From Syntrophaceae bacterium UBA6109 (GTDB taxonomy: Bacteria; Desulfobacterota; Syntrophia; Syntrophales; UBA6109), in the NCBI GenBank assembly GCA_002428445.1, contig DIWJ01000026.1:1-64000 (forward strand): a stretch of 64,000 bases of DNA. The letters are read 5' to 3'. The notes under the pieces were generated by a model that made no database searches, was not told where the DNA came from, and worked only from the letters and a program-made list of their open reading frames with translations. Within the stretch, counting starts at the first letter, position 1. Each line of letters starts with the position of its first letter. Positions 11,048-19,608 of the stretch are shown in pieces. Both the position numbers and the translations under genes were made by a program.

Positions 11048-11959
11048 TCATATCTCTGAAATATCCCCGAGCCGTGAGGGGGCGTCTTCCTTACGGAGCC
11101 CTTCGGATGCCTGGGCCGCGTTCCATTGCGCCATCGCCTCTTCGGCCATGTCCCGTCCCTGCCGGTACCCTTCGAAAAGCGCGTCCGGGTTCCGGCTCAA
11201 TCGCGACGGGCGGAAGTTCTCCGGCGGGCAGATCTCGACGACGGAAACGCCCAAAGGCGGCCTGCGGATCAGGGCAACCGCCTCGTTGTACCTCTCGACG
11301 CGCTGGGCCACCGCCGCGGTCAGCTGCGGCCACTCCCGCATCTTCCACCGCATCACGCGCTGCAAAAAACTCTCCCGCTTTTCATAGTTCCTCGGGCGCG
11401 AGCGGACAACCATGATGCGGCTTGCCCCGCGGCGGATCGCCTCTCCCACTGGAATTCCGTCCGTCAGCCCGCCGTCGGCCATCGGCCGCCCGTCCACGAG
11501 CGGAAAGCCGCGATAGAGAATCGGCAGGGCGCTGGAGGCCTTGAGCGTCTGCTCGAGGTTTCCGGCATCGGTCTCCCTGTAAACAGCCTTTCCCGCGAGC
11601 ACGTCCGTCAGGCAGACGATCAAGGGCTTTCTCCTGGCGTAGATCCGATCCAGATCGAGGCGGATCTCGGAGATCGTGGTCCGCCAGAGCCAGTCCAGAT
11701 CCATGAGATGACCGCCGCGGAGAAACCTCGCGAAGTCCAGAAACTCCGGACGCAGCGAATAGTCGGTATAGACCCTGAGGTTCCGACCCGGCATCTCCGC
11801 CAGATATGCGGCCAGGTTGCCGGCGCCCGCCGAGACTCCGACAAAGCAGGCGAAGGGATTGAAGCGCCTCTCCAGAAATCCGTCCAGGAGGCCCGTCGAG
11901 AAAACGCCGCGCATCGCTCCCCCCTCGACGACAAGCGCCGAAACGTCAGCCCCGGACAA
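11048..11959 (-). CDS. Patatin-like phospholipase
   Basis: 303 residues with the patatin Ser-Asp dyad: glycine-rich oxyanion loop E-G-G-A-M-R-G-V near residue 13, nucleophile elbow G-V-S-A-G near residue 42, and catalytic Asp in D-G-G-L-T-D-G near residue 165. It is likely a lipid acyl hydrolase of the YjjU/RssA type. The start is an unusual TTG at 11959, supported by GGGAGG six bases upstream; no ATG in this frame has a better site. No signal peptide, so cytoplasmic or membrane-peripheral. The kinase-like gene at 12019 lies 59 bases upstream on the same strand and may share a transcript. Confidence 0.85.
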   Translation of the reverse strand: MSGADVSALVVEGGAMRGVFSTGLLDGFLERRFNPFACFVGVSAGAGNLAAYLAEMPGRNLRVYTDYSLRPEFLDFARFLRGGHLMDLDWLWRTTISEIRLDLDRIYARRKPLIVCLTDVLAGKAVYRETDAGNLEQTLKASSALPILYRGFPLVDGRPMADGGLTDGIPVGEAIRRGASRIMVVRSRPRNYEKRESFLQRVMRWKMREWPQLTAAVAQRVERYNEAVALIRRPPLGVSVVEICPPENFRPSRLSRNPDALFEGYRQGRDMAEEAMAQWNAAQASEGLRKEDAPSRLGDISEI

Positions 11960-12018
11960 TGCATTCCTCCCTGCGGCGAAGAGTCCGCCTGAGGATGGTC
12001 ATCTCCATCTCTCGCTCT

Positions 12019-12996
12019 TCAGATCCAGAGTTCCTTCAATCTCCGCCGCCGTTCGATCAGCAGATCCATGTAATCCAGCTCCAGCGCGATCATCTCGACG
12101 TCATCCTTGCGCAGCCACTCCGACAGCCAGGCGAAACGCAACGCCACCGTAAACTCCGGGAGATGTCCCCAACTGACCGGCGCGAACACATGCGCATCCC
12201 GCATCTTGCGGATAAAAGAGACCGTCAGGTCTCCGGCAAGACTCGACGGGTGCTCCATGCCCAGGCACCCGACCATATTGGCGACATCGTAGATCTCCGG
12301 TTTCATTCCCGCGAATTCCCAGTCGATGACGGCCTTGAGATCGTTCCTGCCCCAGACGACATTGAGCGGATGGTAGTCGCCGTGGCAGAAGCCGACGGGC
12401 ATCTCGTCGTGGAAATCCATGAAGTCCCCCTCCAGAAAGCCGGTGATCTTCCGGACGCGCGAAAGGATCCCGGGCCGGTGTTTTTCGATCTGACGGACCA
12501 GGATGGAAATATATGTCTTGAGGGAAAAAGGTCCTTCGTCCGAGAAGAATGGCAGGCCTTGCGACCGCCCCCGCAGGTCGAGCAGGAACCGCGCGAGGAC
12601 GTCCGCCCGCCATTTTTCATGGAGGTACGTTTCGCGATCAAGTGCAACGCCGCGGACAAAAGGGGCCAACTTCCAGAGGCCACCGCCGAATTCCTGGATA
12701 GGCTGCCCATCACAGCCGGACAGATAGGGAACAATCCCGGACATGCCCTTGCCGGCCAGATATTCCAACGTTCGGAGAATTCTCATCTTGACGCGGCGGA
12801 CCTGCGGCGGGATCTGTTCCAGGATGAACAGTTCGTCTCTCTGGTCGGCGATCACTGTCCGGCACACTGTCCTCTCGGGACTGCCGGCCGGGAGAAGATC
12901 CGGGCGGATGCGGGAAAAGGAAATACCCCAGCGCTCCGCGAGCTCCCCGAGCATCGCCGGGACGGGCGCGGGGGCCGAAACGAAATTTTCTACCAT
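12019..12996 (-). CDS. CotS/aminoglycoside phosphotransferase (APH)-fold kinase
   Basis: 325 residues of the APH/choline kinase superfamily. The catalytic loop is F-C-H-G-D-Y-H-P-L-N-V-V-W and the Mg-binding segment is V-I-D-W-E-F-A-G, both intact. The N-lobe (about residues 30-110) resembles CotS/YutH spore-coat-like kinases more than drug-modifying APH enzymes. The substrate is unknown. An in-frame start 36 bases upstream exists, but the ATG at 12996 has AAGGA at good distance. Probably co-transcribed with the patatin gene downstream. It should not be read as an antibiotic resistance gene. Confidence 0.75.
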   Translation of the reverse strand: MVENFVSAPAPVPAMLGELAERWGISFSRIRPDLLPAGSPERTVCRTVIADQRDELFILEQIPPQVRRVKMRILRTLEYLAGKGMSGIVPYLSGCDGQPIQEFGGGLWKLAPFVRGVALDRETYLHEKWRADVLARFLLDLRGRSQGLPFFSDEGPFSLKTYISILVRQIEKHRPGILSRVRKITGFLEGDFMDFHDEMPVGFCHGDYHPLNVVWGRNDLKAVIDWEFAGMKPEIYDVANMVGCLGMEHPSSLAGDLTVSFIRKMRDAHVFAPVSWGHLPEFTVALRFAWLSEWLRKDDVEMIALELDYMDLLIERRRRLKELWI

Positions 12997-13121
12997 GGCG
13001 TCATCCTTACATGCGAACGGCGCGGTGCGCAAGTCCGCCTCGTTCCGTTTCCGCGAACTTTTCCGGAGTATTTTTTTTCGAAATATTGTATAGCTGCCCT
13101 CTGCTTTGAAGGTGTTTTCGC

Positions 13122-14225
13122 ATGGACGATTCGAAAAAAACGAAAGAGCAGCTCCTCGCCGAACTGGCGGAGCTGCGCCTCCTCCAGGCCGACCGGGAAA
13201 AGGCGGATGCCGAACGCAGGCGGGCCGAAGCGGCGCTGCGTTTGAGCGAAGAGAAATTCTCCAAGACCTTCCACGCCAGCGCGTCCCTGATGGCGCTTTC
13301 CACGCTGGAAGAAGGCCGGCTTCTGGACGTGAACGACGCCTATCTCGATACCCTCGGGTTTTCGCGGGAGGAGGCGATCGGAAAGACGTCGCTGGAGCTG
13401 CAAATCTTTGCGGAGAAGGCCGATCGCGATACGCTCATCAGCGAAATCGTTCGGAACGGAAGGATCAGGAATTATGAACTGACCTTGCGGACGAAAGAAG
13501 GATCCCTCCGCCAGGGGTTGCTTTCCGTCGAGCCGATACCCATCCAGGGCGTAACCCATCTTCTCACCACGATGGCCGATATCACCGAGACCAAGAGAGC
13601 CGAGGACGCATTGCGACGCAGCGAAGAGCAGTTAAAGCTCGCAATCGAGGGGTCCGGGGTCGGCCTGTGGGATTGGAAGGTCCAGACAGGAGAAGCGACT
13701 TTCAATGACCGGTGGGCGGAGATCTGCGGCTATACCTTGTGTGAATTGGAGCCCGTCAGCATCAACACCTGGCTCCGTCTGGTCCACCCGGAAGATCTTG
13801 CAGAATCGAACGACTTGATTCAAGAACATTTTTCCGGCTCGTCGACTCTTTACAGATGCGAAGCCAGGATGAGGCACAAGGACGGACACTGGGTCTGGGT
13901 CCTTGACCGCGGCAAGGTGACGGAATGGGACGAGGACGGCAAACCCCTCCGCATGACGGGGACGCATCTTGACATCACCGAGCGCAAGCAGGCGGACGAG
14001 GAACGTGAGAAGCTGATCGACGAGCTCCAGAAGGCCCTCGCCAGCGTCAAGATGCTCAGCGGCCTCCTGCCGATCTGCGCCTCCTGCAAAAGAATCCGGG
14101 ACGATCGGGGAAACTGGCAGCCGATCGAATCCTATATCAGGGCGCGTACGGAAGCGGAATTTTCCCACGGCGTCTGCCCGGAATGCATGAAGAAATTGTA
14201 CCCGGGTTACTGCAACAATCCATAA
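13122..14225 (+). CDS. PAS-PAS sensor protein ending in a CASCK...CPEC cysteine module
   Basis: 367 residues, soluble. A coiled-coil N-terminus (about 1-45) leads to a PAS domain (about 45-165), a second PAS/PAC domain (about 170-290; H-K-D-G-H-W-V-W and D-I-T-E-R-K), a short helix, then a C-terminal module of about 60 residues: L-S-G-L-L-P-I-C-A-S-C-K-R-I-R-D-D-R, W-Q-P-I-E-S-Y-I, F-S-H-G-V-C-P-E-C. The four Cys form two CxxC pairs, suggesting metal or redox chemistry. No kinase, cyclase or DNA-binding domain is present, so this module is the only candidate output. The first PAS is similar to the first PAS of the kinase at 15039. Partner unknown. Confidence 0.8.
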   Translation: MDDSKKTKEQLLAELAELRLLQADREKADAERRRAEAALRLSEEKFSKTFHASASLMALSTLEEGRLLDVNDAYLDTLGFSREEAIGKTSLELQIFAEKADRDTLISEIVRNGRIRNYELTLRTKEGSLRQGLLSVEPIPIQGVTHLLTTMADITETKRAEDALRRSEEQLKLAIEGSGVGLWDWKVQTGEATFNDRWAEICGYTLCELEPVSINTWLRLVHPEDLAESNDLIQEHFSGSSTLYRCEARMRHKDGHWVWVLDRGKVTEWDEDGKPLRMTGTHLDITERKQADEEREKLIDELQKALASVKMLSGLLPICASCKRIRDDRGNWQPIESYIRARTEAEFSHGVCPECMKKLYPGYCNNP

Positions 14226-14254
14226 CGGAAAGCGGGGAAGGAAAACTGCACGCG

Positions 14255-14869
14255 ATGAAATTCCTGAGACGTCTCTACGACTGGGTCCTCCACTGGGCCG
14301 AGACACCCTACGGCGCGCCGGCCCTCTTTGTCCTGTCCTTTGCGGAGTCCTCCTTCTTTCCCATTCCGCCCGATCCCCTGCTCATCGCGCTGGTTCTGGG
14401 ATCCTCGTCCAAGGCCTTCCGCTTCGCAGCTGCCTGTACCATGGCGTCCGTTCTCGGAGCCCTCTTCGGCTACGCCATCGGCTACTATGTCTGGTGGGAG
14501 GGCACGGATTCCTTTTCCCCGATCGCCCTGTTCTTCTTCGACAACGTGCCGGGATTTTCCGTTGAGTTGTTCCGCTACATCCAAGGGCTCTTCGAAAAGT
14601 GGAATTTCTGGATCGTCTTCACCGCCGGTTTCACCCCTATCCCGTACAAGGTCTTCACCGTCTCCGGCGGGGCCTTCGCCGTGAACCTGCCCATGTTCGT
14701 CATCGCCTCGGTCATCAGCCGGGGGGCGCGGTTTTTCCTGGTGGCATTCCTGATCTGGAAGTTCGGCGCCCAGATCAAGGAATTCATCGACCGCTATTTC
14801 AATGCGCTGGCCATCCTTTTCACGATCCTGCTGATCGGCGGCTTTGCCGTCATCAAGTACGTCCTCTGA
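14255..14869 (+). CDS. YqaA/DedA-family (SNARE-associated) inner-membrane protein
   Basis: 204 residues with five or six hydrophobic segments. F-A-E-S-S-F-F-P-I-P-P-D near residue 33 and A-G-F-T-P-I-P-Y-K-V-F-T-V-S-G-G near residue 130 are the two conserved re-entrant motifs of the DedA/VTT superfamily, and the short form matches the YqaA group. Relatives act in membrane homeostasis, and some as phospholipid scramblases or flippases; the substrate here is unknown. The frame is open 24 codons upstream of the ATG, but the ATG at 14255 follows a GGGGAAGGA site and gives the normal start, 30 bases after the PAS protein stop. Confidence 0.85.
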   Translation: MKFLRRLYDWVLHWAETPYGAPALFVLSFAESSFFPIPPDPLLIALVLGSSSKAFRFAAACTMASVLGALFGYAIGYYVWWEGTDSFSPIALFFFDNVPGFSVELFRYIQGLFEKWNFWIVFTAGFTPIPYKVFTVSGGAFAVNLPMFVIASVISRGARFFLVAFLIWKFGAQIKEFIDRYFNALAILFTILLIGGFAVIKYVL

Positions 14870-14929
14870 CCGGCCGTTGAAGCAGCCGGCCGCCTTTGCC
14901 GCCCCCCGTCACAGCCGCCATCACCGCCG

Positions 14930-14959
14930 TTGACAAGAGATGCGGGCTTGCCCTAGACT
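14930..14959 (+). promoter_or_regulatory. Candidate sigma-70 promoter for the hybrid kinase
   Basis: TTGACA (14930-14935), 18-base spacer, TAGACT (14954-14959; four of six consensus bases), about 80 bases before the kinase start. Confidence 0.5.
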
Positions 14960-15038
14960 GCAGTCGCGATCCGATCCGTCTTCCCGGGCGACGATTGCCG
15001 CCCGGCCGCAAACAGGGCATCGATCGAAGGATAACGGC

Positions 15039-17030
15039 ATGATCGATCAAGAAATCCCGAAGCCGCCGCACCGTGAAGAAGTCAGCCTGCTGAAGAAGCG
15101 AATCGCCGAACTCGAGCGGCTGGAGGCGGAATACAAGCGGGCCGAGGCCGCGCTCGCCCAGAGCGAAGAACGTTTCCGCAAAGCCTTCTACACCAGTCCT
15201 GATTCCATCAACATCAACCGCCTCGCGGACGGCATGTACGTGTCGATCAACGAAGGCTTCCTGCGGATCACCGGCTACACGGAAGAGGAGATTCTCGGAA
15301 AAACCTCCCTGGAACTGAACATCTGGGCAGAGAGCGAAGACCGGCGGAGACTGATCGAGGGCTTGAAAAAAAGCGGGAAGGTGGAGAATCTCGATGCGGC
15401 GTTCCGCATGAAGAACGGAGAGTTGCGACACGGGCTGATGTCCGCCTCCGTCATCGATCTGAGCGGCGTTCCGCATATCCTGAGCATCACACGGGACATC
15501 ACCCATCGCAGGCGGATGGAAGACGCCCTGAGGGAAAGCGAAAAAAAGTTCCGCGATCTGGCGGAACTGCTCCCGCAGGGGGTCTACGAAGCGAACGGGC
15601 AGGGCCGTCTCACCTATGCGAACCGCTTCGGCCTCGACCTCTTTGGTTATACGCAGGAAGAGCTGGAGAAGGGTCTGGCGGCGGCCGATTTTATTGCCCT
15701 CCGCGATCGTGCAAAAGCGATCGAGACCATGGCCCGCATCATGCGGGGAAGACCGGGAAAAGTCGCCGAATACCTGGCCGTGCGGAAGAATGGAGAAGAA
15801 TTCCCTGTCCTCATCCATTCGATCCCGATCCTGAAAGACGGCCGGACGCTGGGAATTCGCGGCATCATCGTCGATATCACCGGCCGCAAGCGATTGGAGG
15901 CCCAGCTGCTCCAGGCTCAGAAACTGGAAGCCATCGGCACCCTCGCCGGGGGCATCGCCCACGATTTCAACAACCTGCTCATGGGAATCCAGGGAAACAT
16001 GGCGCTCATGGCGATGGAACTCGATGAACACCATCCGCACCGCGAGCGCCTGTCTCTCATCGAAGATTATGTAAAAAGGGGGGCGGGCCTGACTCGGCAA
16101 CTCCTGGGGTTTGCGAGGGGGGGCCGGTACGAGATCCATCCCGCCGACATGAACAAGATCGTCTCCAAAACCGCAACTATGTTCGGAAGGCCCCAGAAGG
16201 AGATCTCCATCCACTGCAAGCTCGAGACGGACATCCGGATGGTGGAAGCGGACGAAGGACAGATGGAACAGGTGTTTCTGAATCTTTTCGTCAACTCCTG
16301 GCAGGCCATGCCGGATGGCGGGGAGATCTACCTGGAAACGCGCAACGTGTGCCTCGACGATGCGTTCACCCGCCCTTTCTCGAACCCGTCCGGGGCTTAC
16401 GTCAAGGTCGCCGTCACCGACACCGGCATCGGCATGGATGAAGAAACAAAACGGCGGATCTTCGATCCCTTCTTCACAACCAAGGAAGTGGGCATGGGAA
16501 CCGGCCTGGGTCTCGCGATGGTGTACGGCATCGTCAAGGGCCATGGCGGGATGATCGATGTCGAGAGCGAACCCGGCCGCGGCACGACCGTCAACATCTA
16601 CCTCCCGGCTTCGGGAAAGGAGGCCCCGGCGGAGAAACCGGCGGCCCCCAGCATCCGGAAAGGGACGGGGACGATCCTGCTCGTGGACGATGAGGAGATG
16701 ATCCGGAACATCGGCACGGAAATGCTCGAATTTCTCGGCTATCGGGTGTACGCCGCCGGCGGCGGCGAAGAGGCGGGCGCCATCTATCAGGACGGGAAAG
16801 ACGAAATCGACATGGTGATCCATGACCTTATCATGCCCCGGATCTCCGGCGTGGAAACCTTCGATCGCCTCCGCGCGATCCGTCCCGACGTCCGGGTCCT
16901 TCTCTCCAGCGGGTACAGTGTCGACGGCCAGGCGCAGAAGCTCCTGGAGCGGGGCTGCAGGGGGTTCCTCCAAAAGCCCTTTCGCCTGGAAGAACTGTCG
17001 CAGAGGATCCAGCAGGTGCTGAACGAATGA
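15039..17030 (+). CDS. Hybrid histidine kinase: PAS-PAS-HisKA-HATPase-receiver
   Basis: 663 residues, no membrane helix, so a cytoplasmic sensor. An N-terminal coiled coil, PAS 1 (about 45-165) and PAS 2 (about 170-285) precede the H box G-G-I-A-H-D-F-N-N-L-L, N box N-L-F-V-N-S-W-Q-A-M, G boxes D-T-G-I-G-M and G-T-G-L-G-L-A-M-V-Y-G, and a C-terminal receiver with L-L-V-D-D-E-E and acceptor Asp in M-V-I-H-D-L-I-M-P. The N box has W where most kinases have A/E. The frame is open further upstream, but ATG 15039 has GAAGG eight bases before it. It is an orphan: no separate response regulator is adjacent. Signal unknown. Confidence 0.92.
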   Translation: MIDQEIPKPPHREEVSLLKKRIAELERLEAEYKRAEAALAQSEERFRKAFYTSPDSININRLADGMYVSINEGFLRITGYTEEEILGKTSLELNIWAESEDRRRLIEGLKKSGKVENLDAAFRMKNGELRHGLMSASVIDLSGVPHILSITRDITHRRRMEDALRESEKKFRDLAELLPQGVYEANGQGRLTYANRFGLDLFGYTQEELEKGLAAADFIALRDRAKAIETMARIMRGRPGKVAEYLAVRKNGEEFPVLIHSIPILKDGRTLGIRGIIVDITGRKRLEAQLLQAQKLEAIGTLAGGIAHDFNNLLMGIQGNMALMAMELDEHHPHRERLSLIEDYVKRGAGLTRQLLGFARGGRYEIHPADMNKIVSKTATMFGRPQKEISIHCKLETDIRMVEADEGQMEQVFLNLFVNSWQAMPDGGEIYLETRNVCLDDAFTRPFSNPSGAYVKVAVTDTGIGMDEETKRRIFDPFFTTKEVGMGTGLGLAMVYGIVKGHGGMIDVESEPGRGTTVNIYLPASGKEAPAEKPAAPSIRKGTGTILLVDDEEMIRNIGTEMLEFLGYRVYAAGGGEEAGAIYQDGKDEIDMVIHDLIMPRISGVETFDRLRAIRPDVRVLLSSGYSVDGQAQKLLERGCRGFLQKPFRLEELSQRIQQVLNE

Positions 17031-17066
17031 CGTCCGCTGCGCCACGATCAGCACGGAGGAAGTTCT

Positions 17067-17096
17067 TTACAAAGGATTCTTTTTTTCAGTATATTC
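17067..17096 (+). promoter_or_regulatory. Sigma-70 promoter before the FlgT-like protein
   Basis: TTTACA (17067-17072), 18-base spacer, TATATT (17091-17096), 70 bases before the start codon. Confidence 0.55.
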
Positions 17097-17166
17097 CTCC
17101 CCGGCGAATCTGTCCGCGGACCAAGAGGTTCCCATGAGGTTCCGGCTTTCCTTTGGAGGTTGTTCC

Positions 17167-18312
17167 ATGCCCCGTCATCGCACGATCATTTCCGCGCTGC
17201 TTCTTGCGTTCTTTGTTGGTGGCGTCTCCGACGGCATCGGACAGCAGCAGAAGTGCATCGACGCCGACGGTGAGGCGACCATCGTCAACAACGACGTCCC
17301 CTCGGCGAGGATGGAGGCCGTGGCCCGCGCGAAATGGTCGGCGATCGAGCAGACCGTGGGCGCCGAGGTCAAGGCCCAGAGCTTCGTGCAGAATTTCGCC
17401 CTTGTGGAGGACGTCATCAAGACGCAGGTCGGCGGCGTGGTGAAGAGCTACAAGACGCTCGGCGAGGAAAGGCAGGGAGATACCTTCCGGGTGAAGATCA
17501 ACGCCTGCATCGAACCGCTCAAGGCCCAGCAGGCCGTCTCGGCCCTGGCGCTCAACAACTCCGTCGCCGTCTTCATCCCCGCGCGCAAGCCGAACACCGC
17601 CCAGGGAAAGGACGAGTACGAGGAGACGAATATCCTCTCCGAGACCCTGATCGGCAAACTTGCCGGCCAGAACTACACCGTCGTCGACGTCGCACCGACC
17701 CAGGCGGTGGATGCGGCGGAGATCGAGAAGGCCGTCCGGACCGGCAGCACGCTCGCCGTTCGCAGCATGATGTACAAGTTCCTCTCGAACCTGATCGTCA
17801 TCGGCAAGATCGACTACACGATTTCGACGAAGAAGGGAGAGGACATCGGCTACGGCCTCTCCATGCCCTTCAACAATGTGACCGTCCGCCTCACCTACCG
17901 CATCGTCGCCAAGAACAACAAGACGGGAAACATGGAGATCCTTACGGCCGGCACGGAGGACGCACGGGGCATCGCGCGCAGCGTTGAGGACGCCACCGCC
18001 CAGGGCCTCAAGAACCTGGCGGAAAAGATCAGTCCCGCCATCCTCGACAAGGCGGCCCAGTATATTCAGGGGAACACGAAGAACGTGCGGATCAAGGTCA
18101 ACGGCGTGGCCGATCTCGATACAAACCTGGATGTCAAGAACCTGCTTTCGAACACCGTCTGGGTGACGGACGTCCGGGAACAGGGGATGGGCGAATTCAC
18201 GGTCGGCTATCCCGAAAACACCTTGTATCTGGCCAACAGCATGAAGCAGAAGGGAAACTTCAGCGTCGTCAATTTTTCGCCCTATTCCATAACGTTCGAG
18301 TACCGCAGGTAG
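17167..18312 (+). CDS. Exported FlgT/LPP20-like protein
   Basis: 381 residues with a signal peptide (P-R-H-R, hydrophobic helix to about residue 26). The N-terminal domain (A-D-G-E-A, S-A-R-M-E-A-V-A-R-A-K-W-S-A-I-E) resembles FlgT-N/LPP20, and the middle (about 110-290) resembles the FlgT-M assembly domain, ending in a small strand-rich domain (V-R-I-K-V-N-G-V-A-D) of flagellar-T type. The conserved A-R-x-x-A-V-x-x-A-K-x-x-A-I/L-E pattern is shared with the protein at 9995. ATG 17167 is chosen over 17134 because GGAGG lies seven bases upstream and the signal peptide then starts cleanly. An envelope role is likely; function not proven. Confidence 0.7.
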   Translation: MPRHRTIISALLLAFFVGGVSDGIGQQQKCIDADGEATIVNNDVPSARMEAVARAKWSAIEQTVGAEVKAQSFVQNFALVEDVIKTQVGGVVKSYKTLGEERQGDTFRVKINACIEPLKAQQAVSALALNNSVAVFIPARKPNTAQGKDEYEETNILSETLIGKLAGQNYTVVDVAPTQAVDAAEIEKAVRTGSTLAVRSMMYKFLSNLIVIGKIDYTISTKKGEDIGYGLSMPFNNVTVRLTYRIVAKNNKTGNMEILTAGTEDARGIARSVEDATAQGLKNLAEKISPAILDKAAQYIQGNTKNVRIKVNGVADLDTNLDVKNLLSNTVWVTDVREQGMGEFTVGYPENTLYLANSMKQKGNFSVVNFSPYSITFEYRR

Positions 18313-18385
18313 CAGCGGAAGGATGTCCGGACGGCCGATGGCTGCCCTTTCTTATGACAGGGCATTCTCCGCCGAGACTCCGGCG

Positions 18386-19138
18386 CTATCCCTTCGGCCC
18401 CTCCATCCCCTCCAGGAAGGCCAGGACGTTCCTCCCCAGGACCCTGTGGTTGTAACCGCCTTCCAGGATGCCGAAGCAGCCGCCGCCGTTTCTCACCGCC
18501 GCCTCCCGCACCATGGTTCCGAGCTGGCGGTAGTCCTCCGTCGTCAGCAGGCCGCCCCAGTCCTCTTCGTGGTTGTCGAAGCCGGCGGAGACGCCGATGA
18601 TGTCGGCGGGATGATCGGCGAGCTGCCGGCGGCAGTTTTTCAGGTATTCATTGCGATCCGCGCTCGCCGGGTTATAGATCGTCACGTATCCCCGTTGCCC
18701 GAGGATGTTCACATTGCCGTCTCCGACGTGGAGGTCGAAATCCAGGATAAAGGCTTTTGAAATCCGGTTTCCCCGTTTCAGTTTTTCCAGGGCGACCGCC
18801 ATGTTGTTGAAATAGCAGAATCCCCAGGCGTTGCCCGCCGAGGCGTGGTGGCCGGGAGGACGGATCAGGGCGAAGCAGGGCTCCGCAAGGCCGATGGCCG
18901 CCGCCTGAATGGCGCCCCCGGCCGCAAGCGCCGCGATTTCGTAGACACCCTCGGCCGCCACGCGGGCGCTGTGCGAAGCCGTGTGGACGGCGGCGATGTC
19001 CTCCGCCGAGGCGGAGACGGCATCGACGAGGGTCACCCTGCCGCGGAGAACCCGGAGGACCGCCTCCATCCGCCCGTAGGCGGCGGCCGGATCACTGCTG
19101 TAGGACTGGTGAAAATCCTCGGAAAATACCACCTTCAT
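18386..19138 (-). CDS. Zn-dependent histone deacetylase-family protein
   Basis: 250 residues, a compact arginase/deacetylase fold. R-P-P-G-H-H-A (catalytic His pair), D-F-D-L-H-V-G-D-G-N (two Zn ligands) and S-A-G-F-D-N-H (third ligand Asp) are all present. Prokaryotic relatives deacetylate acetyl-lysine, acetylpolyamines or other acyl amides; the substrate cannot be set from sequence. It lies at the end of a four-gene minus-strand cluster with a Nudix hydrolase, an NRDE protein and a sirtuin, so two unrelated deacylase types sit side by side. Confidence 0.88.
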   Translation of the reverse strand: MKVVFSEDFHQSYSSDPAAAYGRMEAVLRVLRGRVTLVDAVSASAEDIAAVHTASHSARVAAEGVYEIAALAAGGAIQAAAIGLAEPCFALIRPPGHHASAGNAWGFCYFNNMAVALEKLKRGNRISKAFILDFDLHVGDGNVNILGQRGYVTIYNPASADRNEYLKNCRRQLADHPADIIGVSAGFDNHEEDWGGLLTTEDYRQLGTMVREAAVRNGGGCFGILEGGYNHRVLGRNVLAFLEGMEGPKG

Positions 19139-19161
19139 CTTCGAACCTCTTCAAATCCCGT

Positions 19162-19608
19162 CTATTCTTCGGATCCCGCCGGCGCGGTGAAGCCGATCGC
19201 CCGAAGCAGTTGCAGTGTCGTCGGCGACAGGTCAACCCCGGCCAGCTCTTCGGGAGAAAACCAGCGGGCCTCCAGCGCATCGTCGCCGCCCCTGGGTTCC
19301 CCCGAGAGATACTCGGCCTCCATATCGACGACGACATAGTGGAATCGGATCCTTCCCGCCTCGTCGCGCCGTATCGAATCAAAGCTGAGAATCGGCCGCC
19401 CCGCGCGGATGACAACGCCGGTTTCCTCGAAGATCTCGCGCTCCGCGCCTTCCTGCAGCGTTTCGCCGAGTTTCAGGCTGCCGCCCGGGATCGCCCAGAG
19501 GTCCTTGTTCGGTTCCACGCCGCGCAGGACGAGGAGCACCTTCCCCGCATGAAGGACAATGGCGCCGACGCCGACTCTCGGACTGTCCGGATACTCACGA
19601 CGAGACAT
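19162..19608 (-). CDS. Nudix hydrolase
   Basis: 148 residues. The Nudix box is intact: G-G-S-L-K-L-G-E-T-L-Q-E-G-A-E-R-E-I-F-E followed by E-T-G-V. The start overlaps the end of the NRDE gene by 14 bases, so both are translated from one message. The substrate is unknown; Nudix enzymes beside sirtuins sometimes act on NAD or ADP-ribose derivatives, but nothing specific in this sequence shows that. Confidence 0.88.
   Translation of the reverse strand: MSRREYPDSPRVGVGAIVLHAGKVLLVLRGVEPNKDLWAIPGGSLKLGETLQEGAEREIFEETGVVIRAGRPILSFDSIRRDEAGRIRFHYVVVDMEAEYLSGEPRGGDDALEARWFSPEELAGVDLSPTTLQLLRAIGFTAPAGSEE

Noticed and set aside
12019..12996. Reading the APH-fold kinase as an aminoglycoside resistance gene
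   Set aside because: Only the shared catalytic motifs match; the rest resembles CotS-like kinases and no mobile or resistance context exists.
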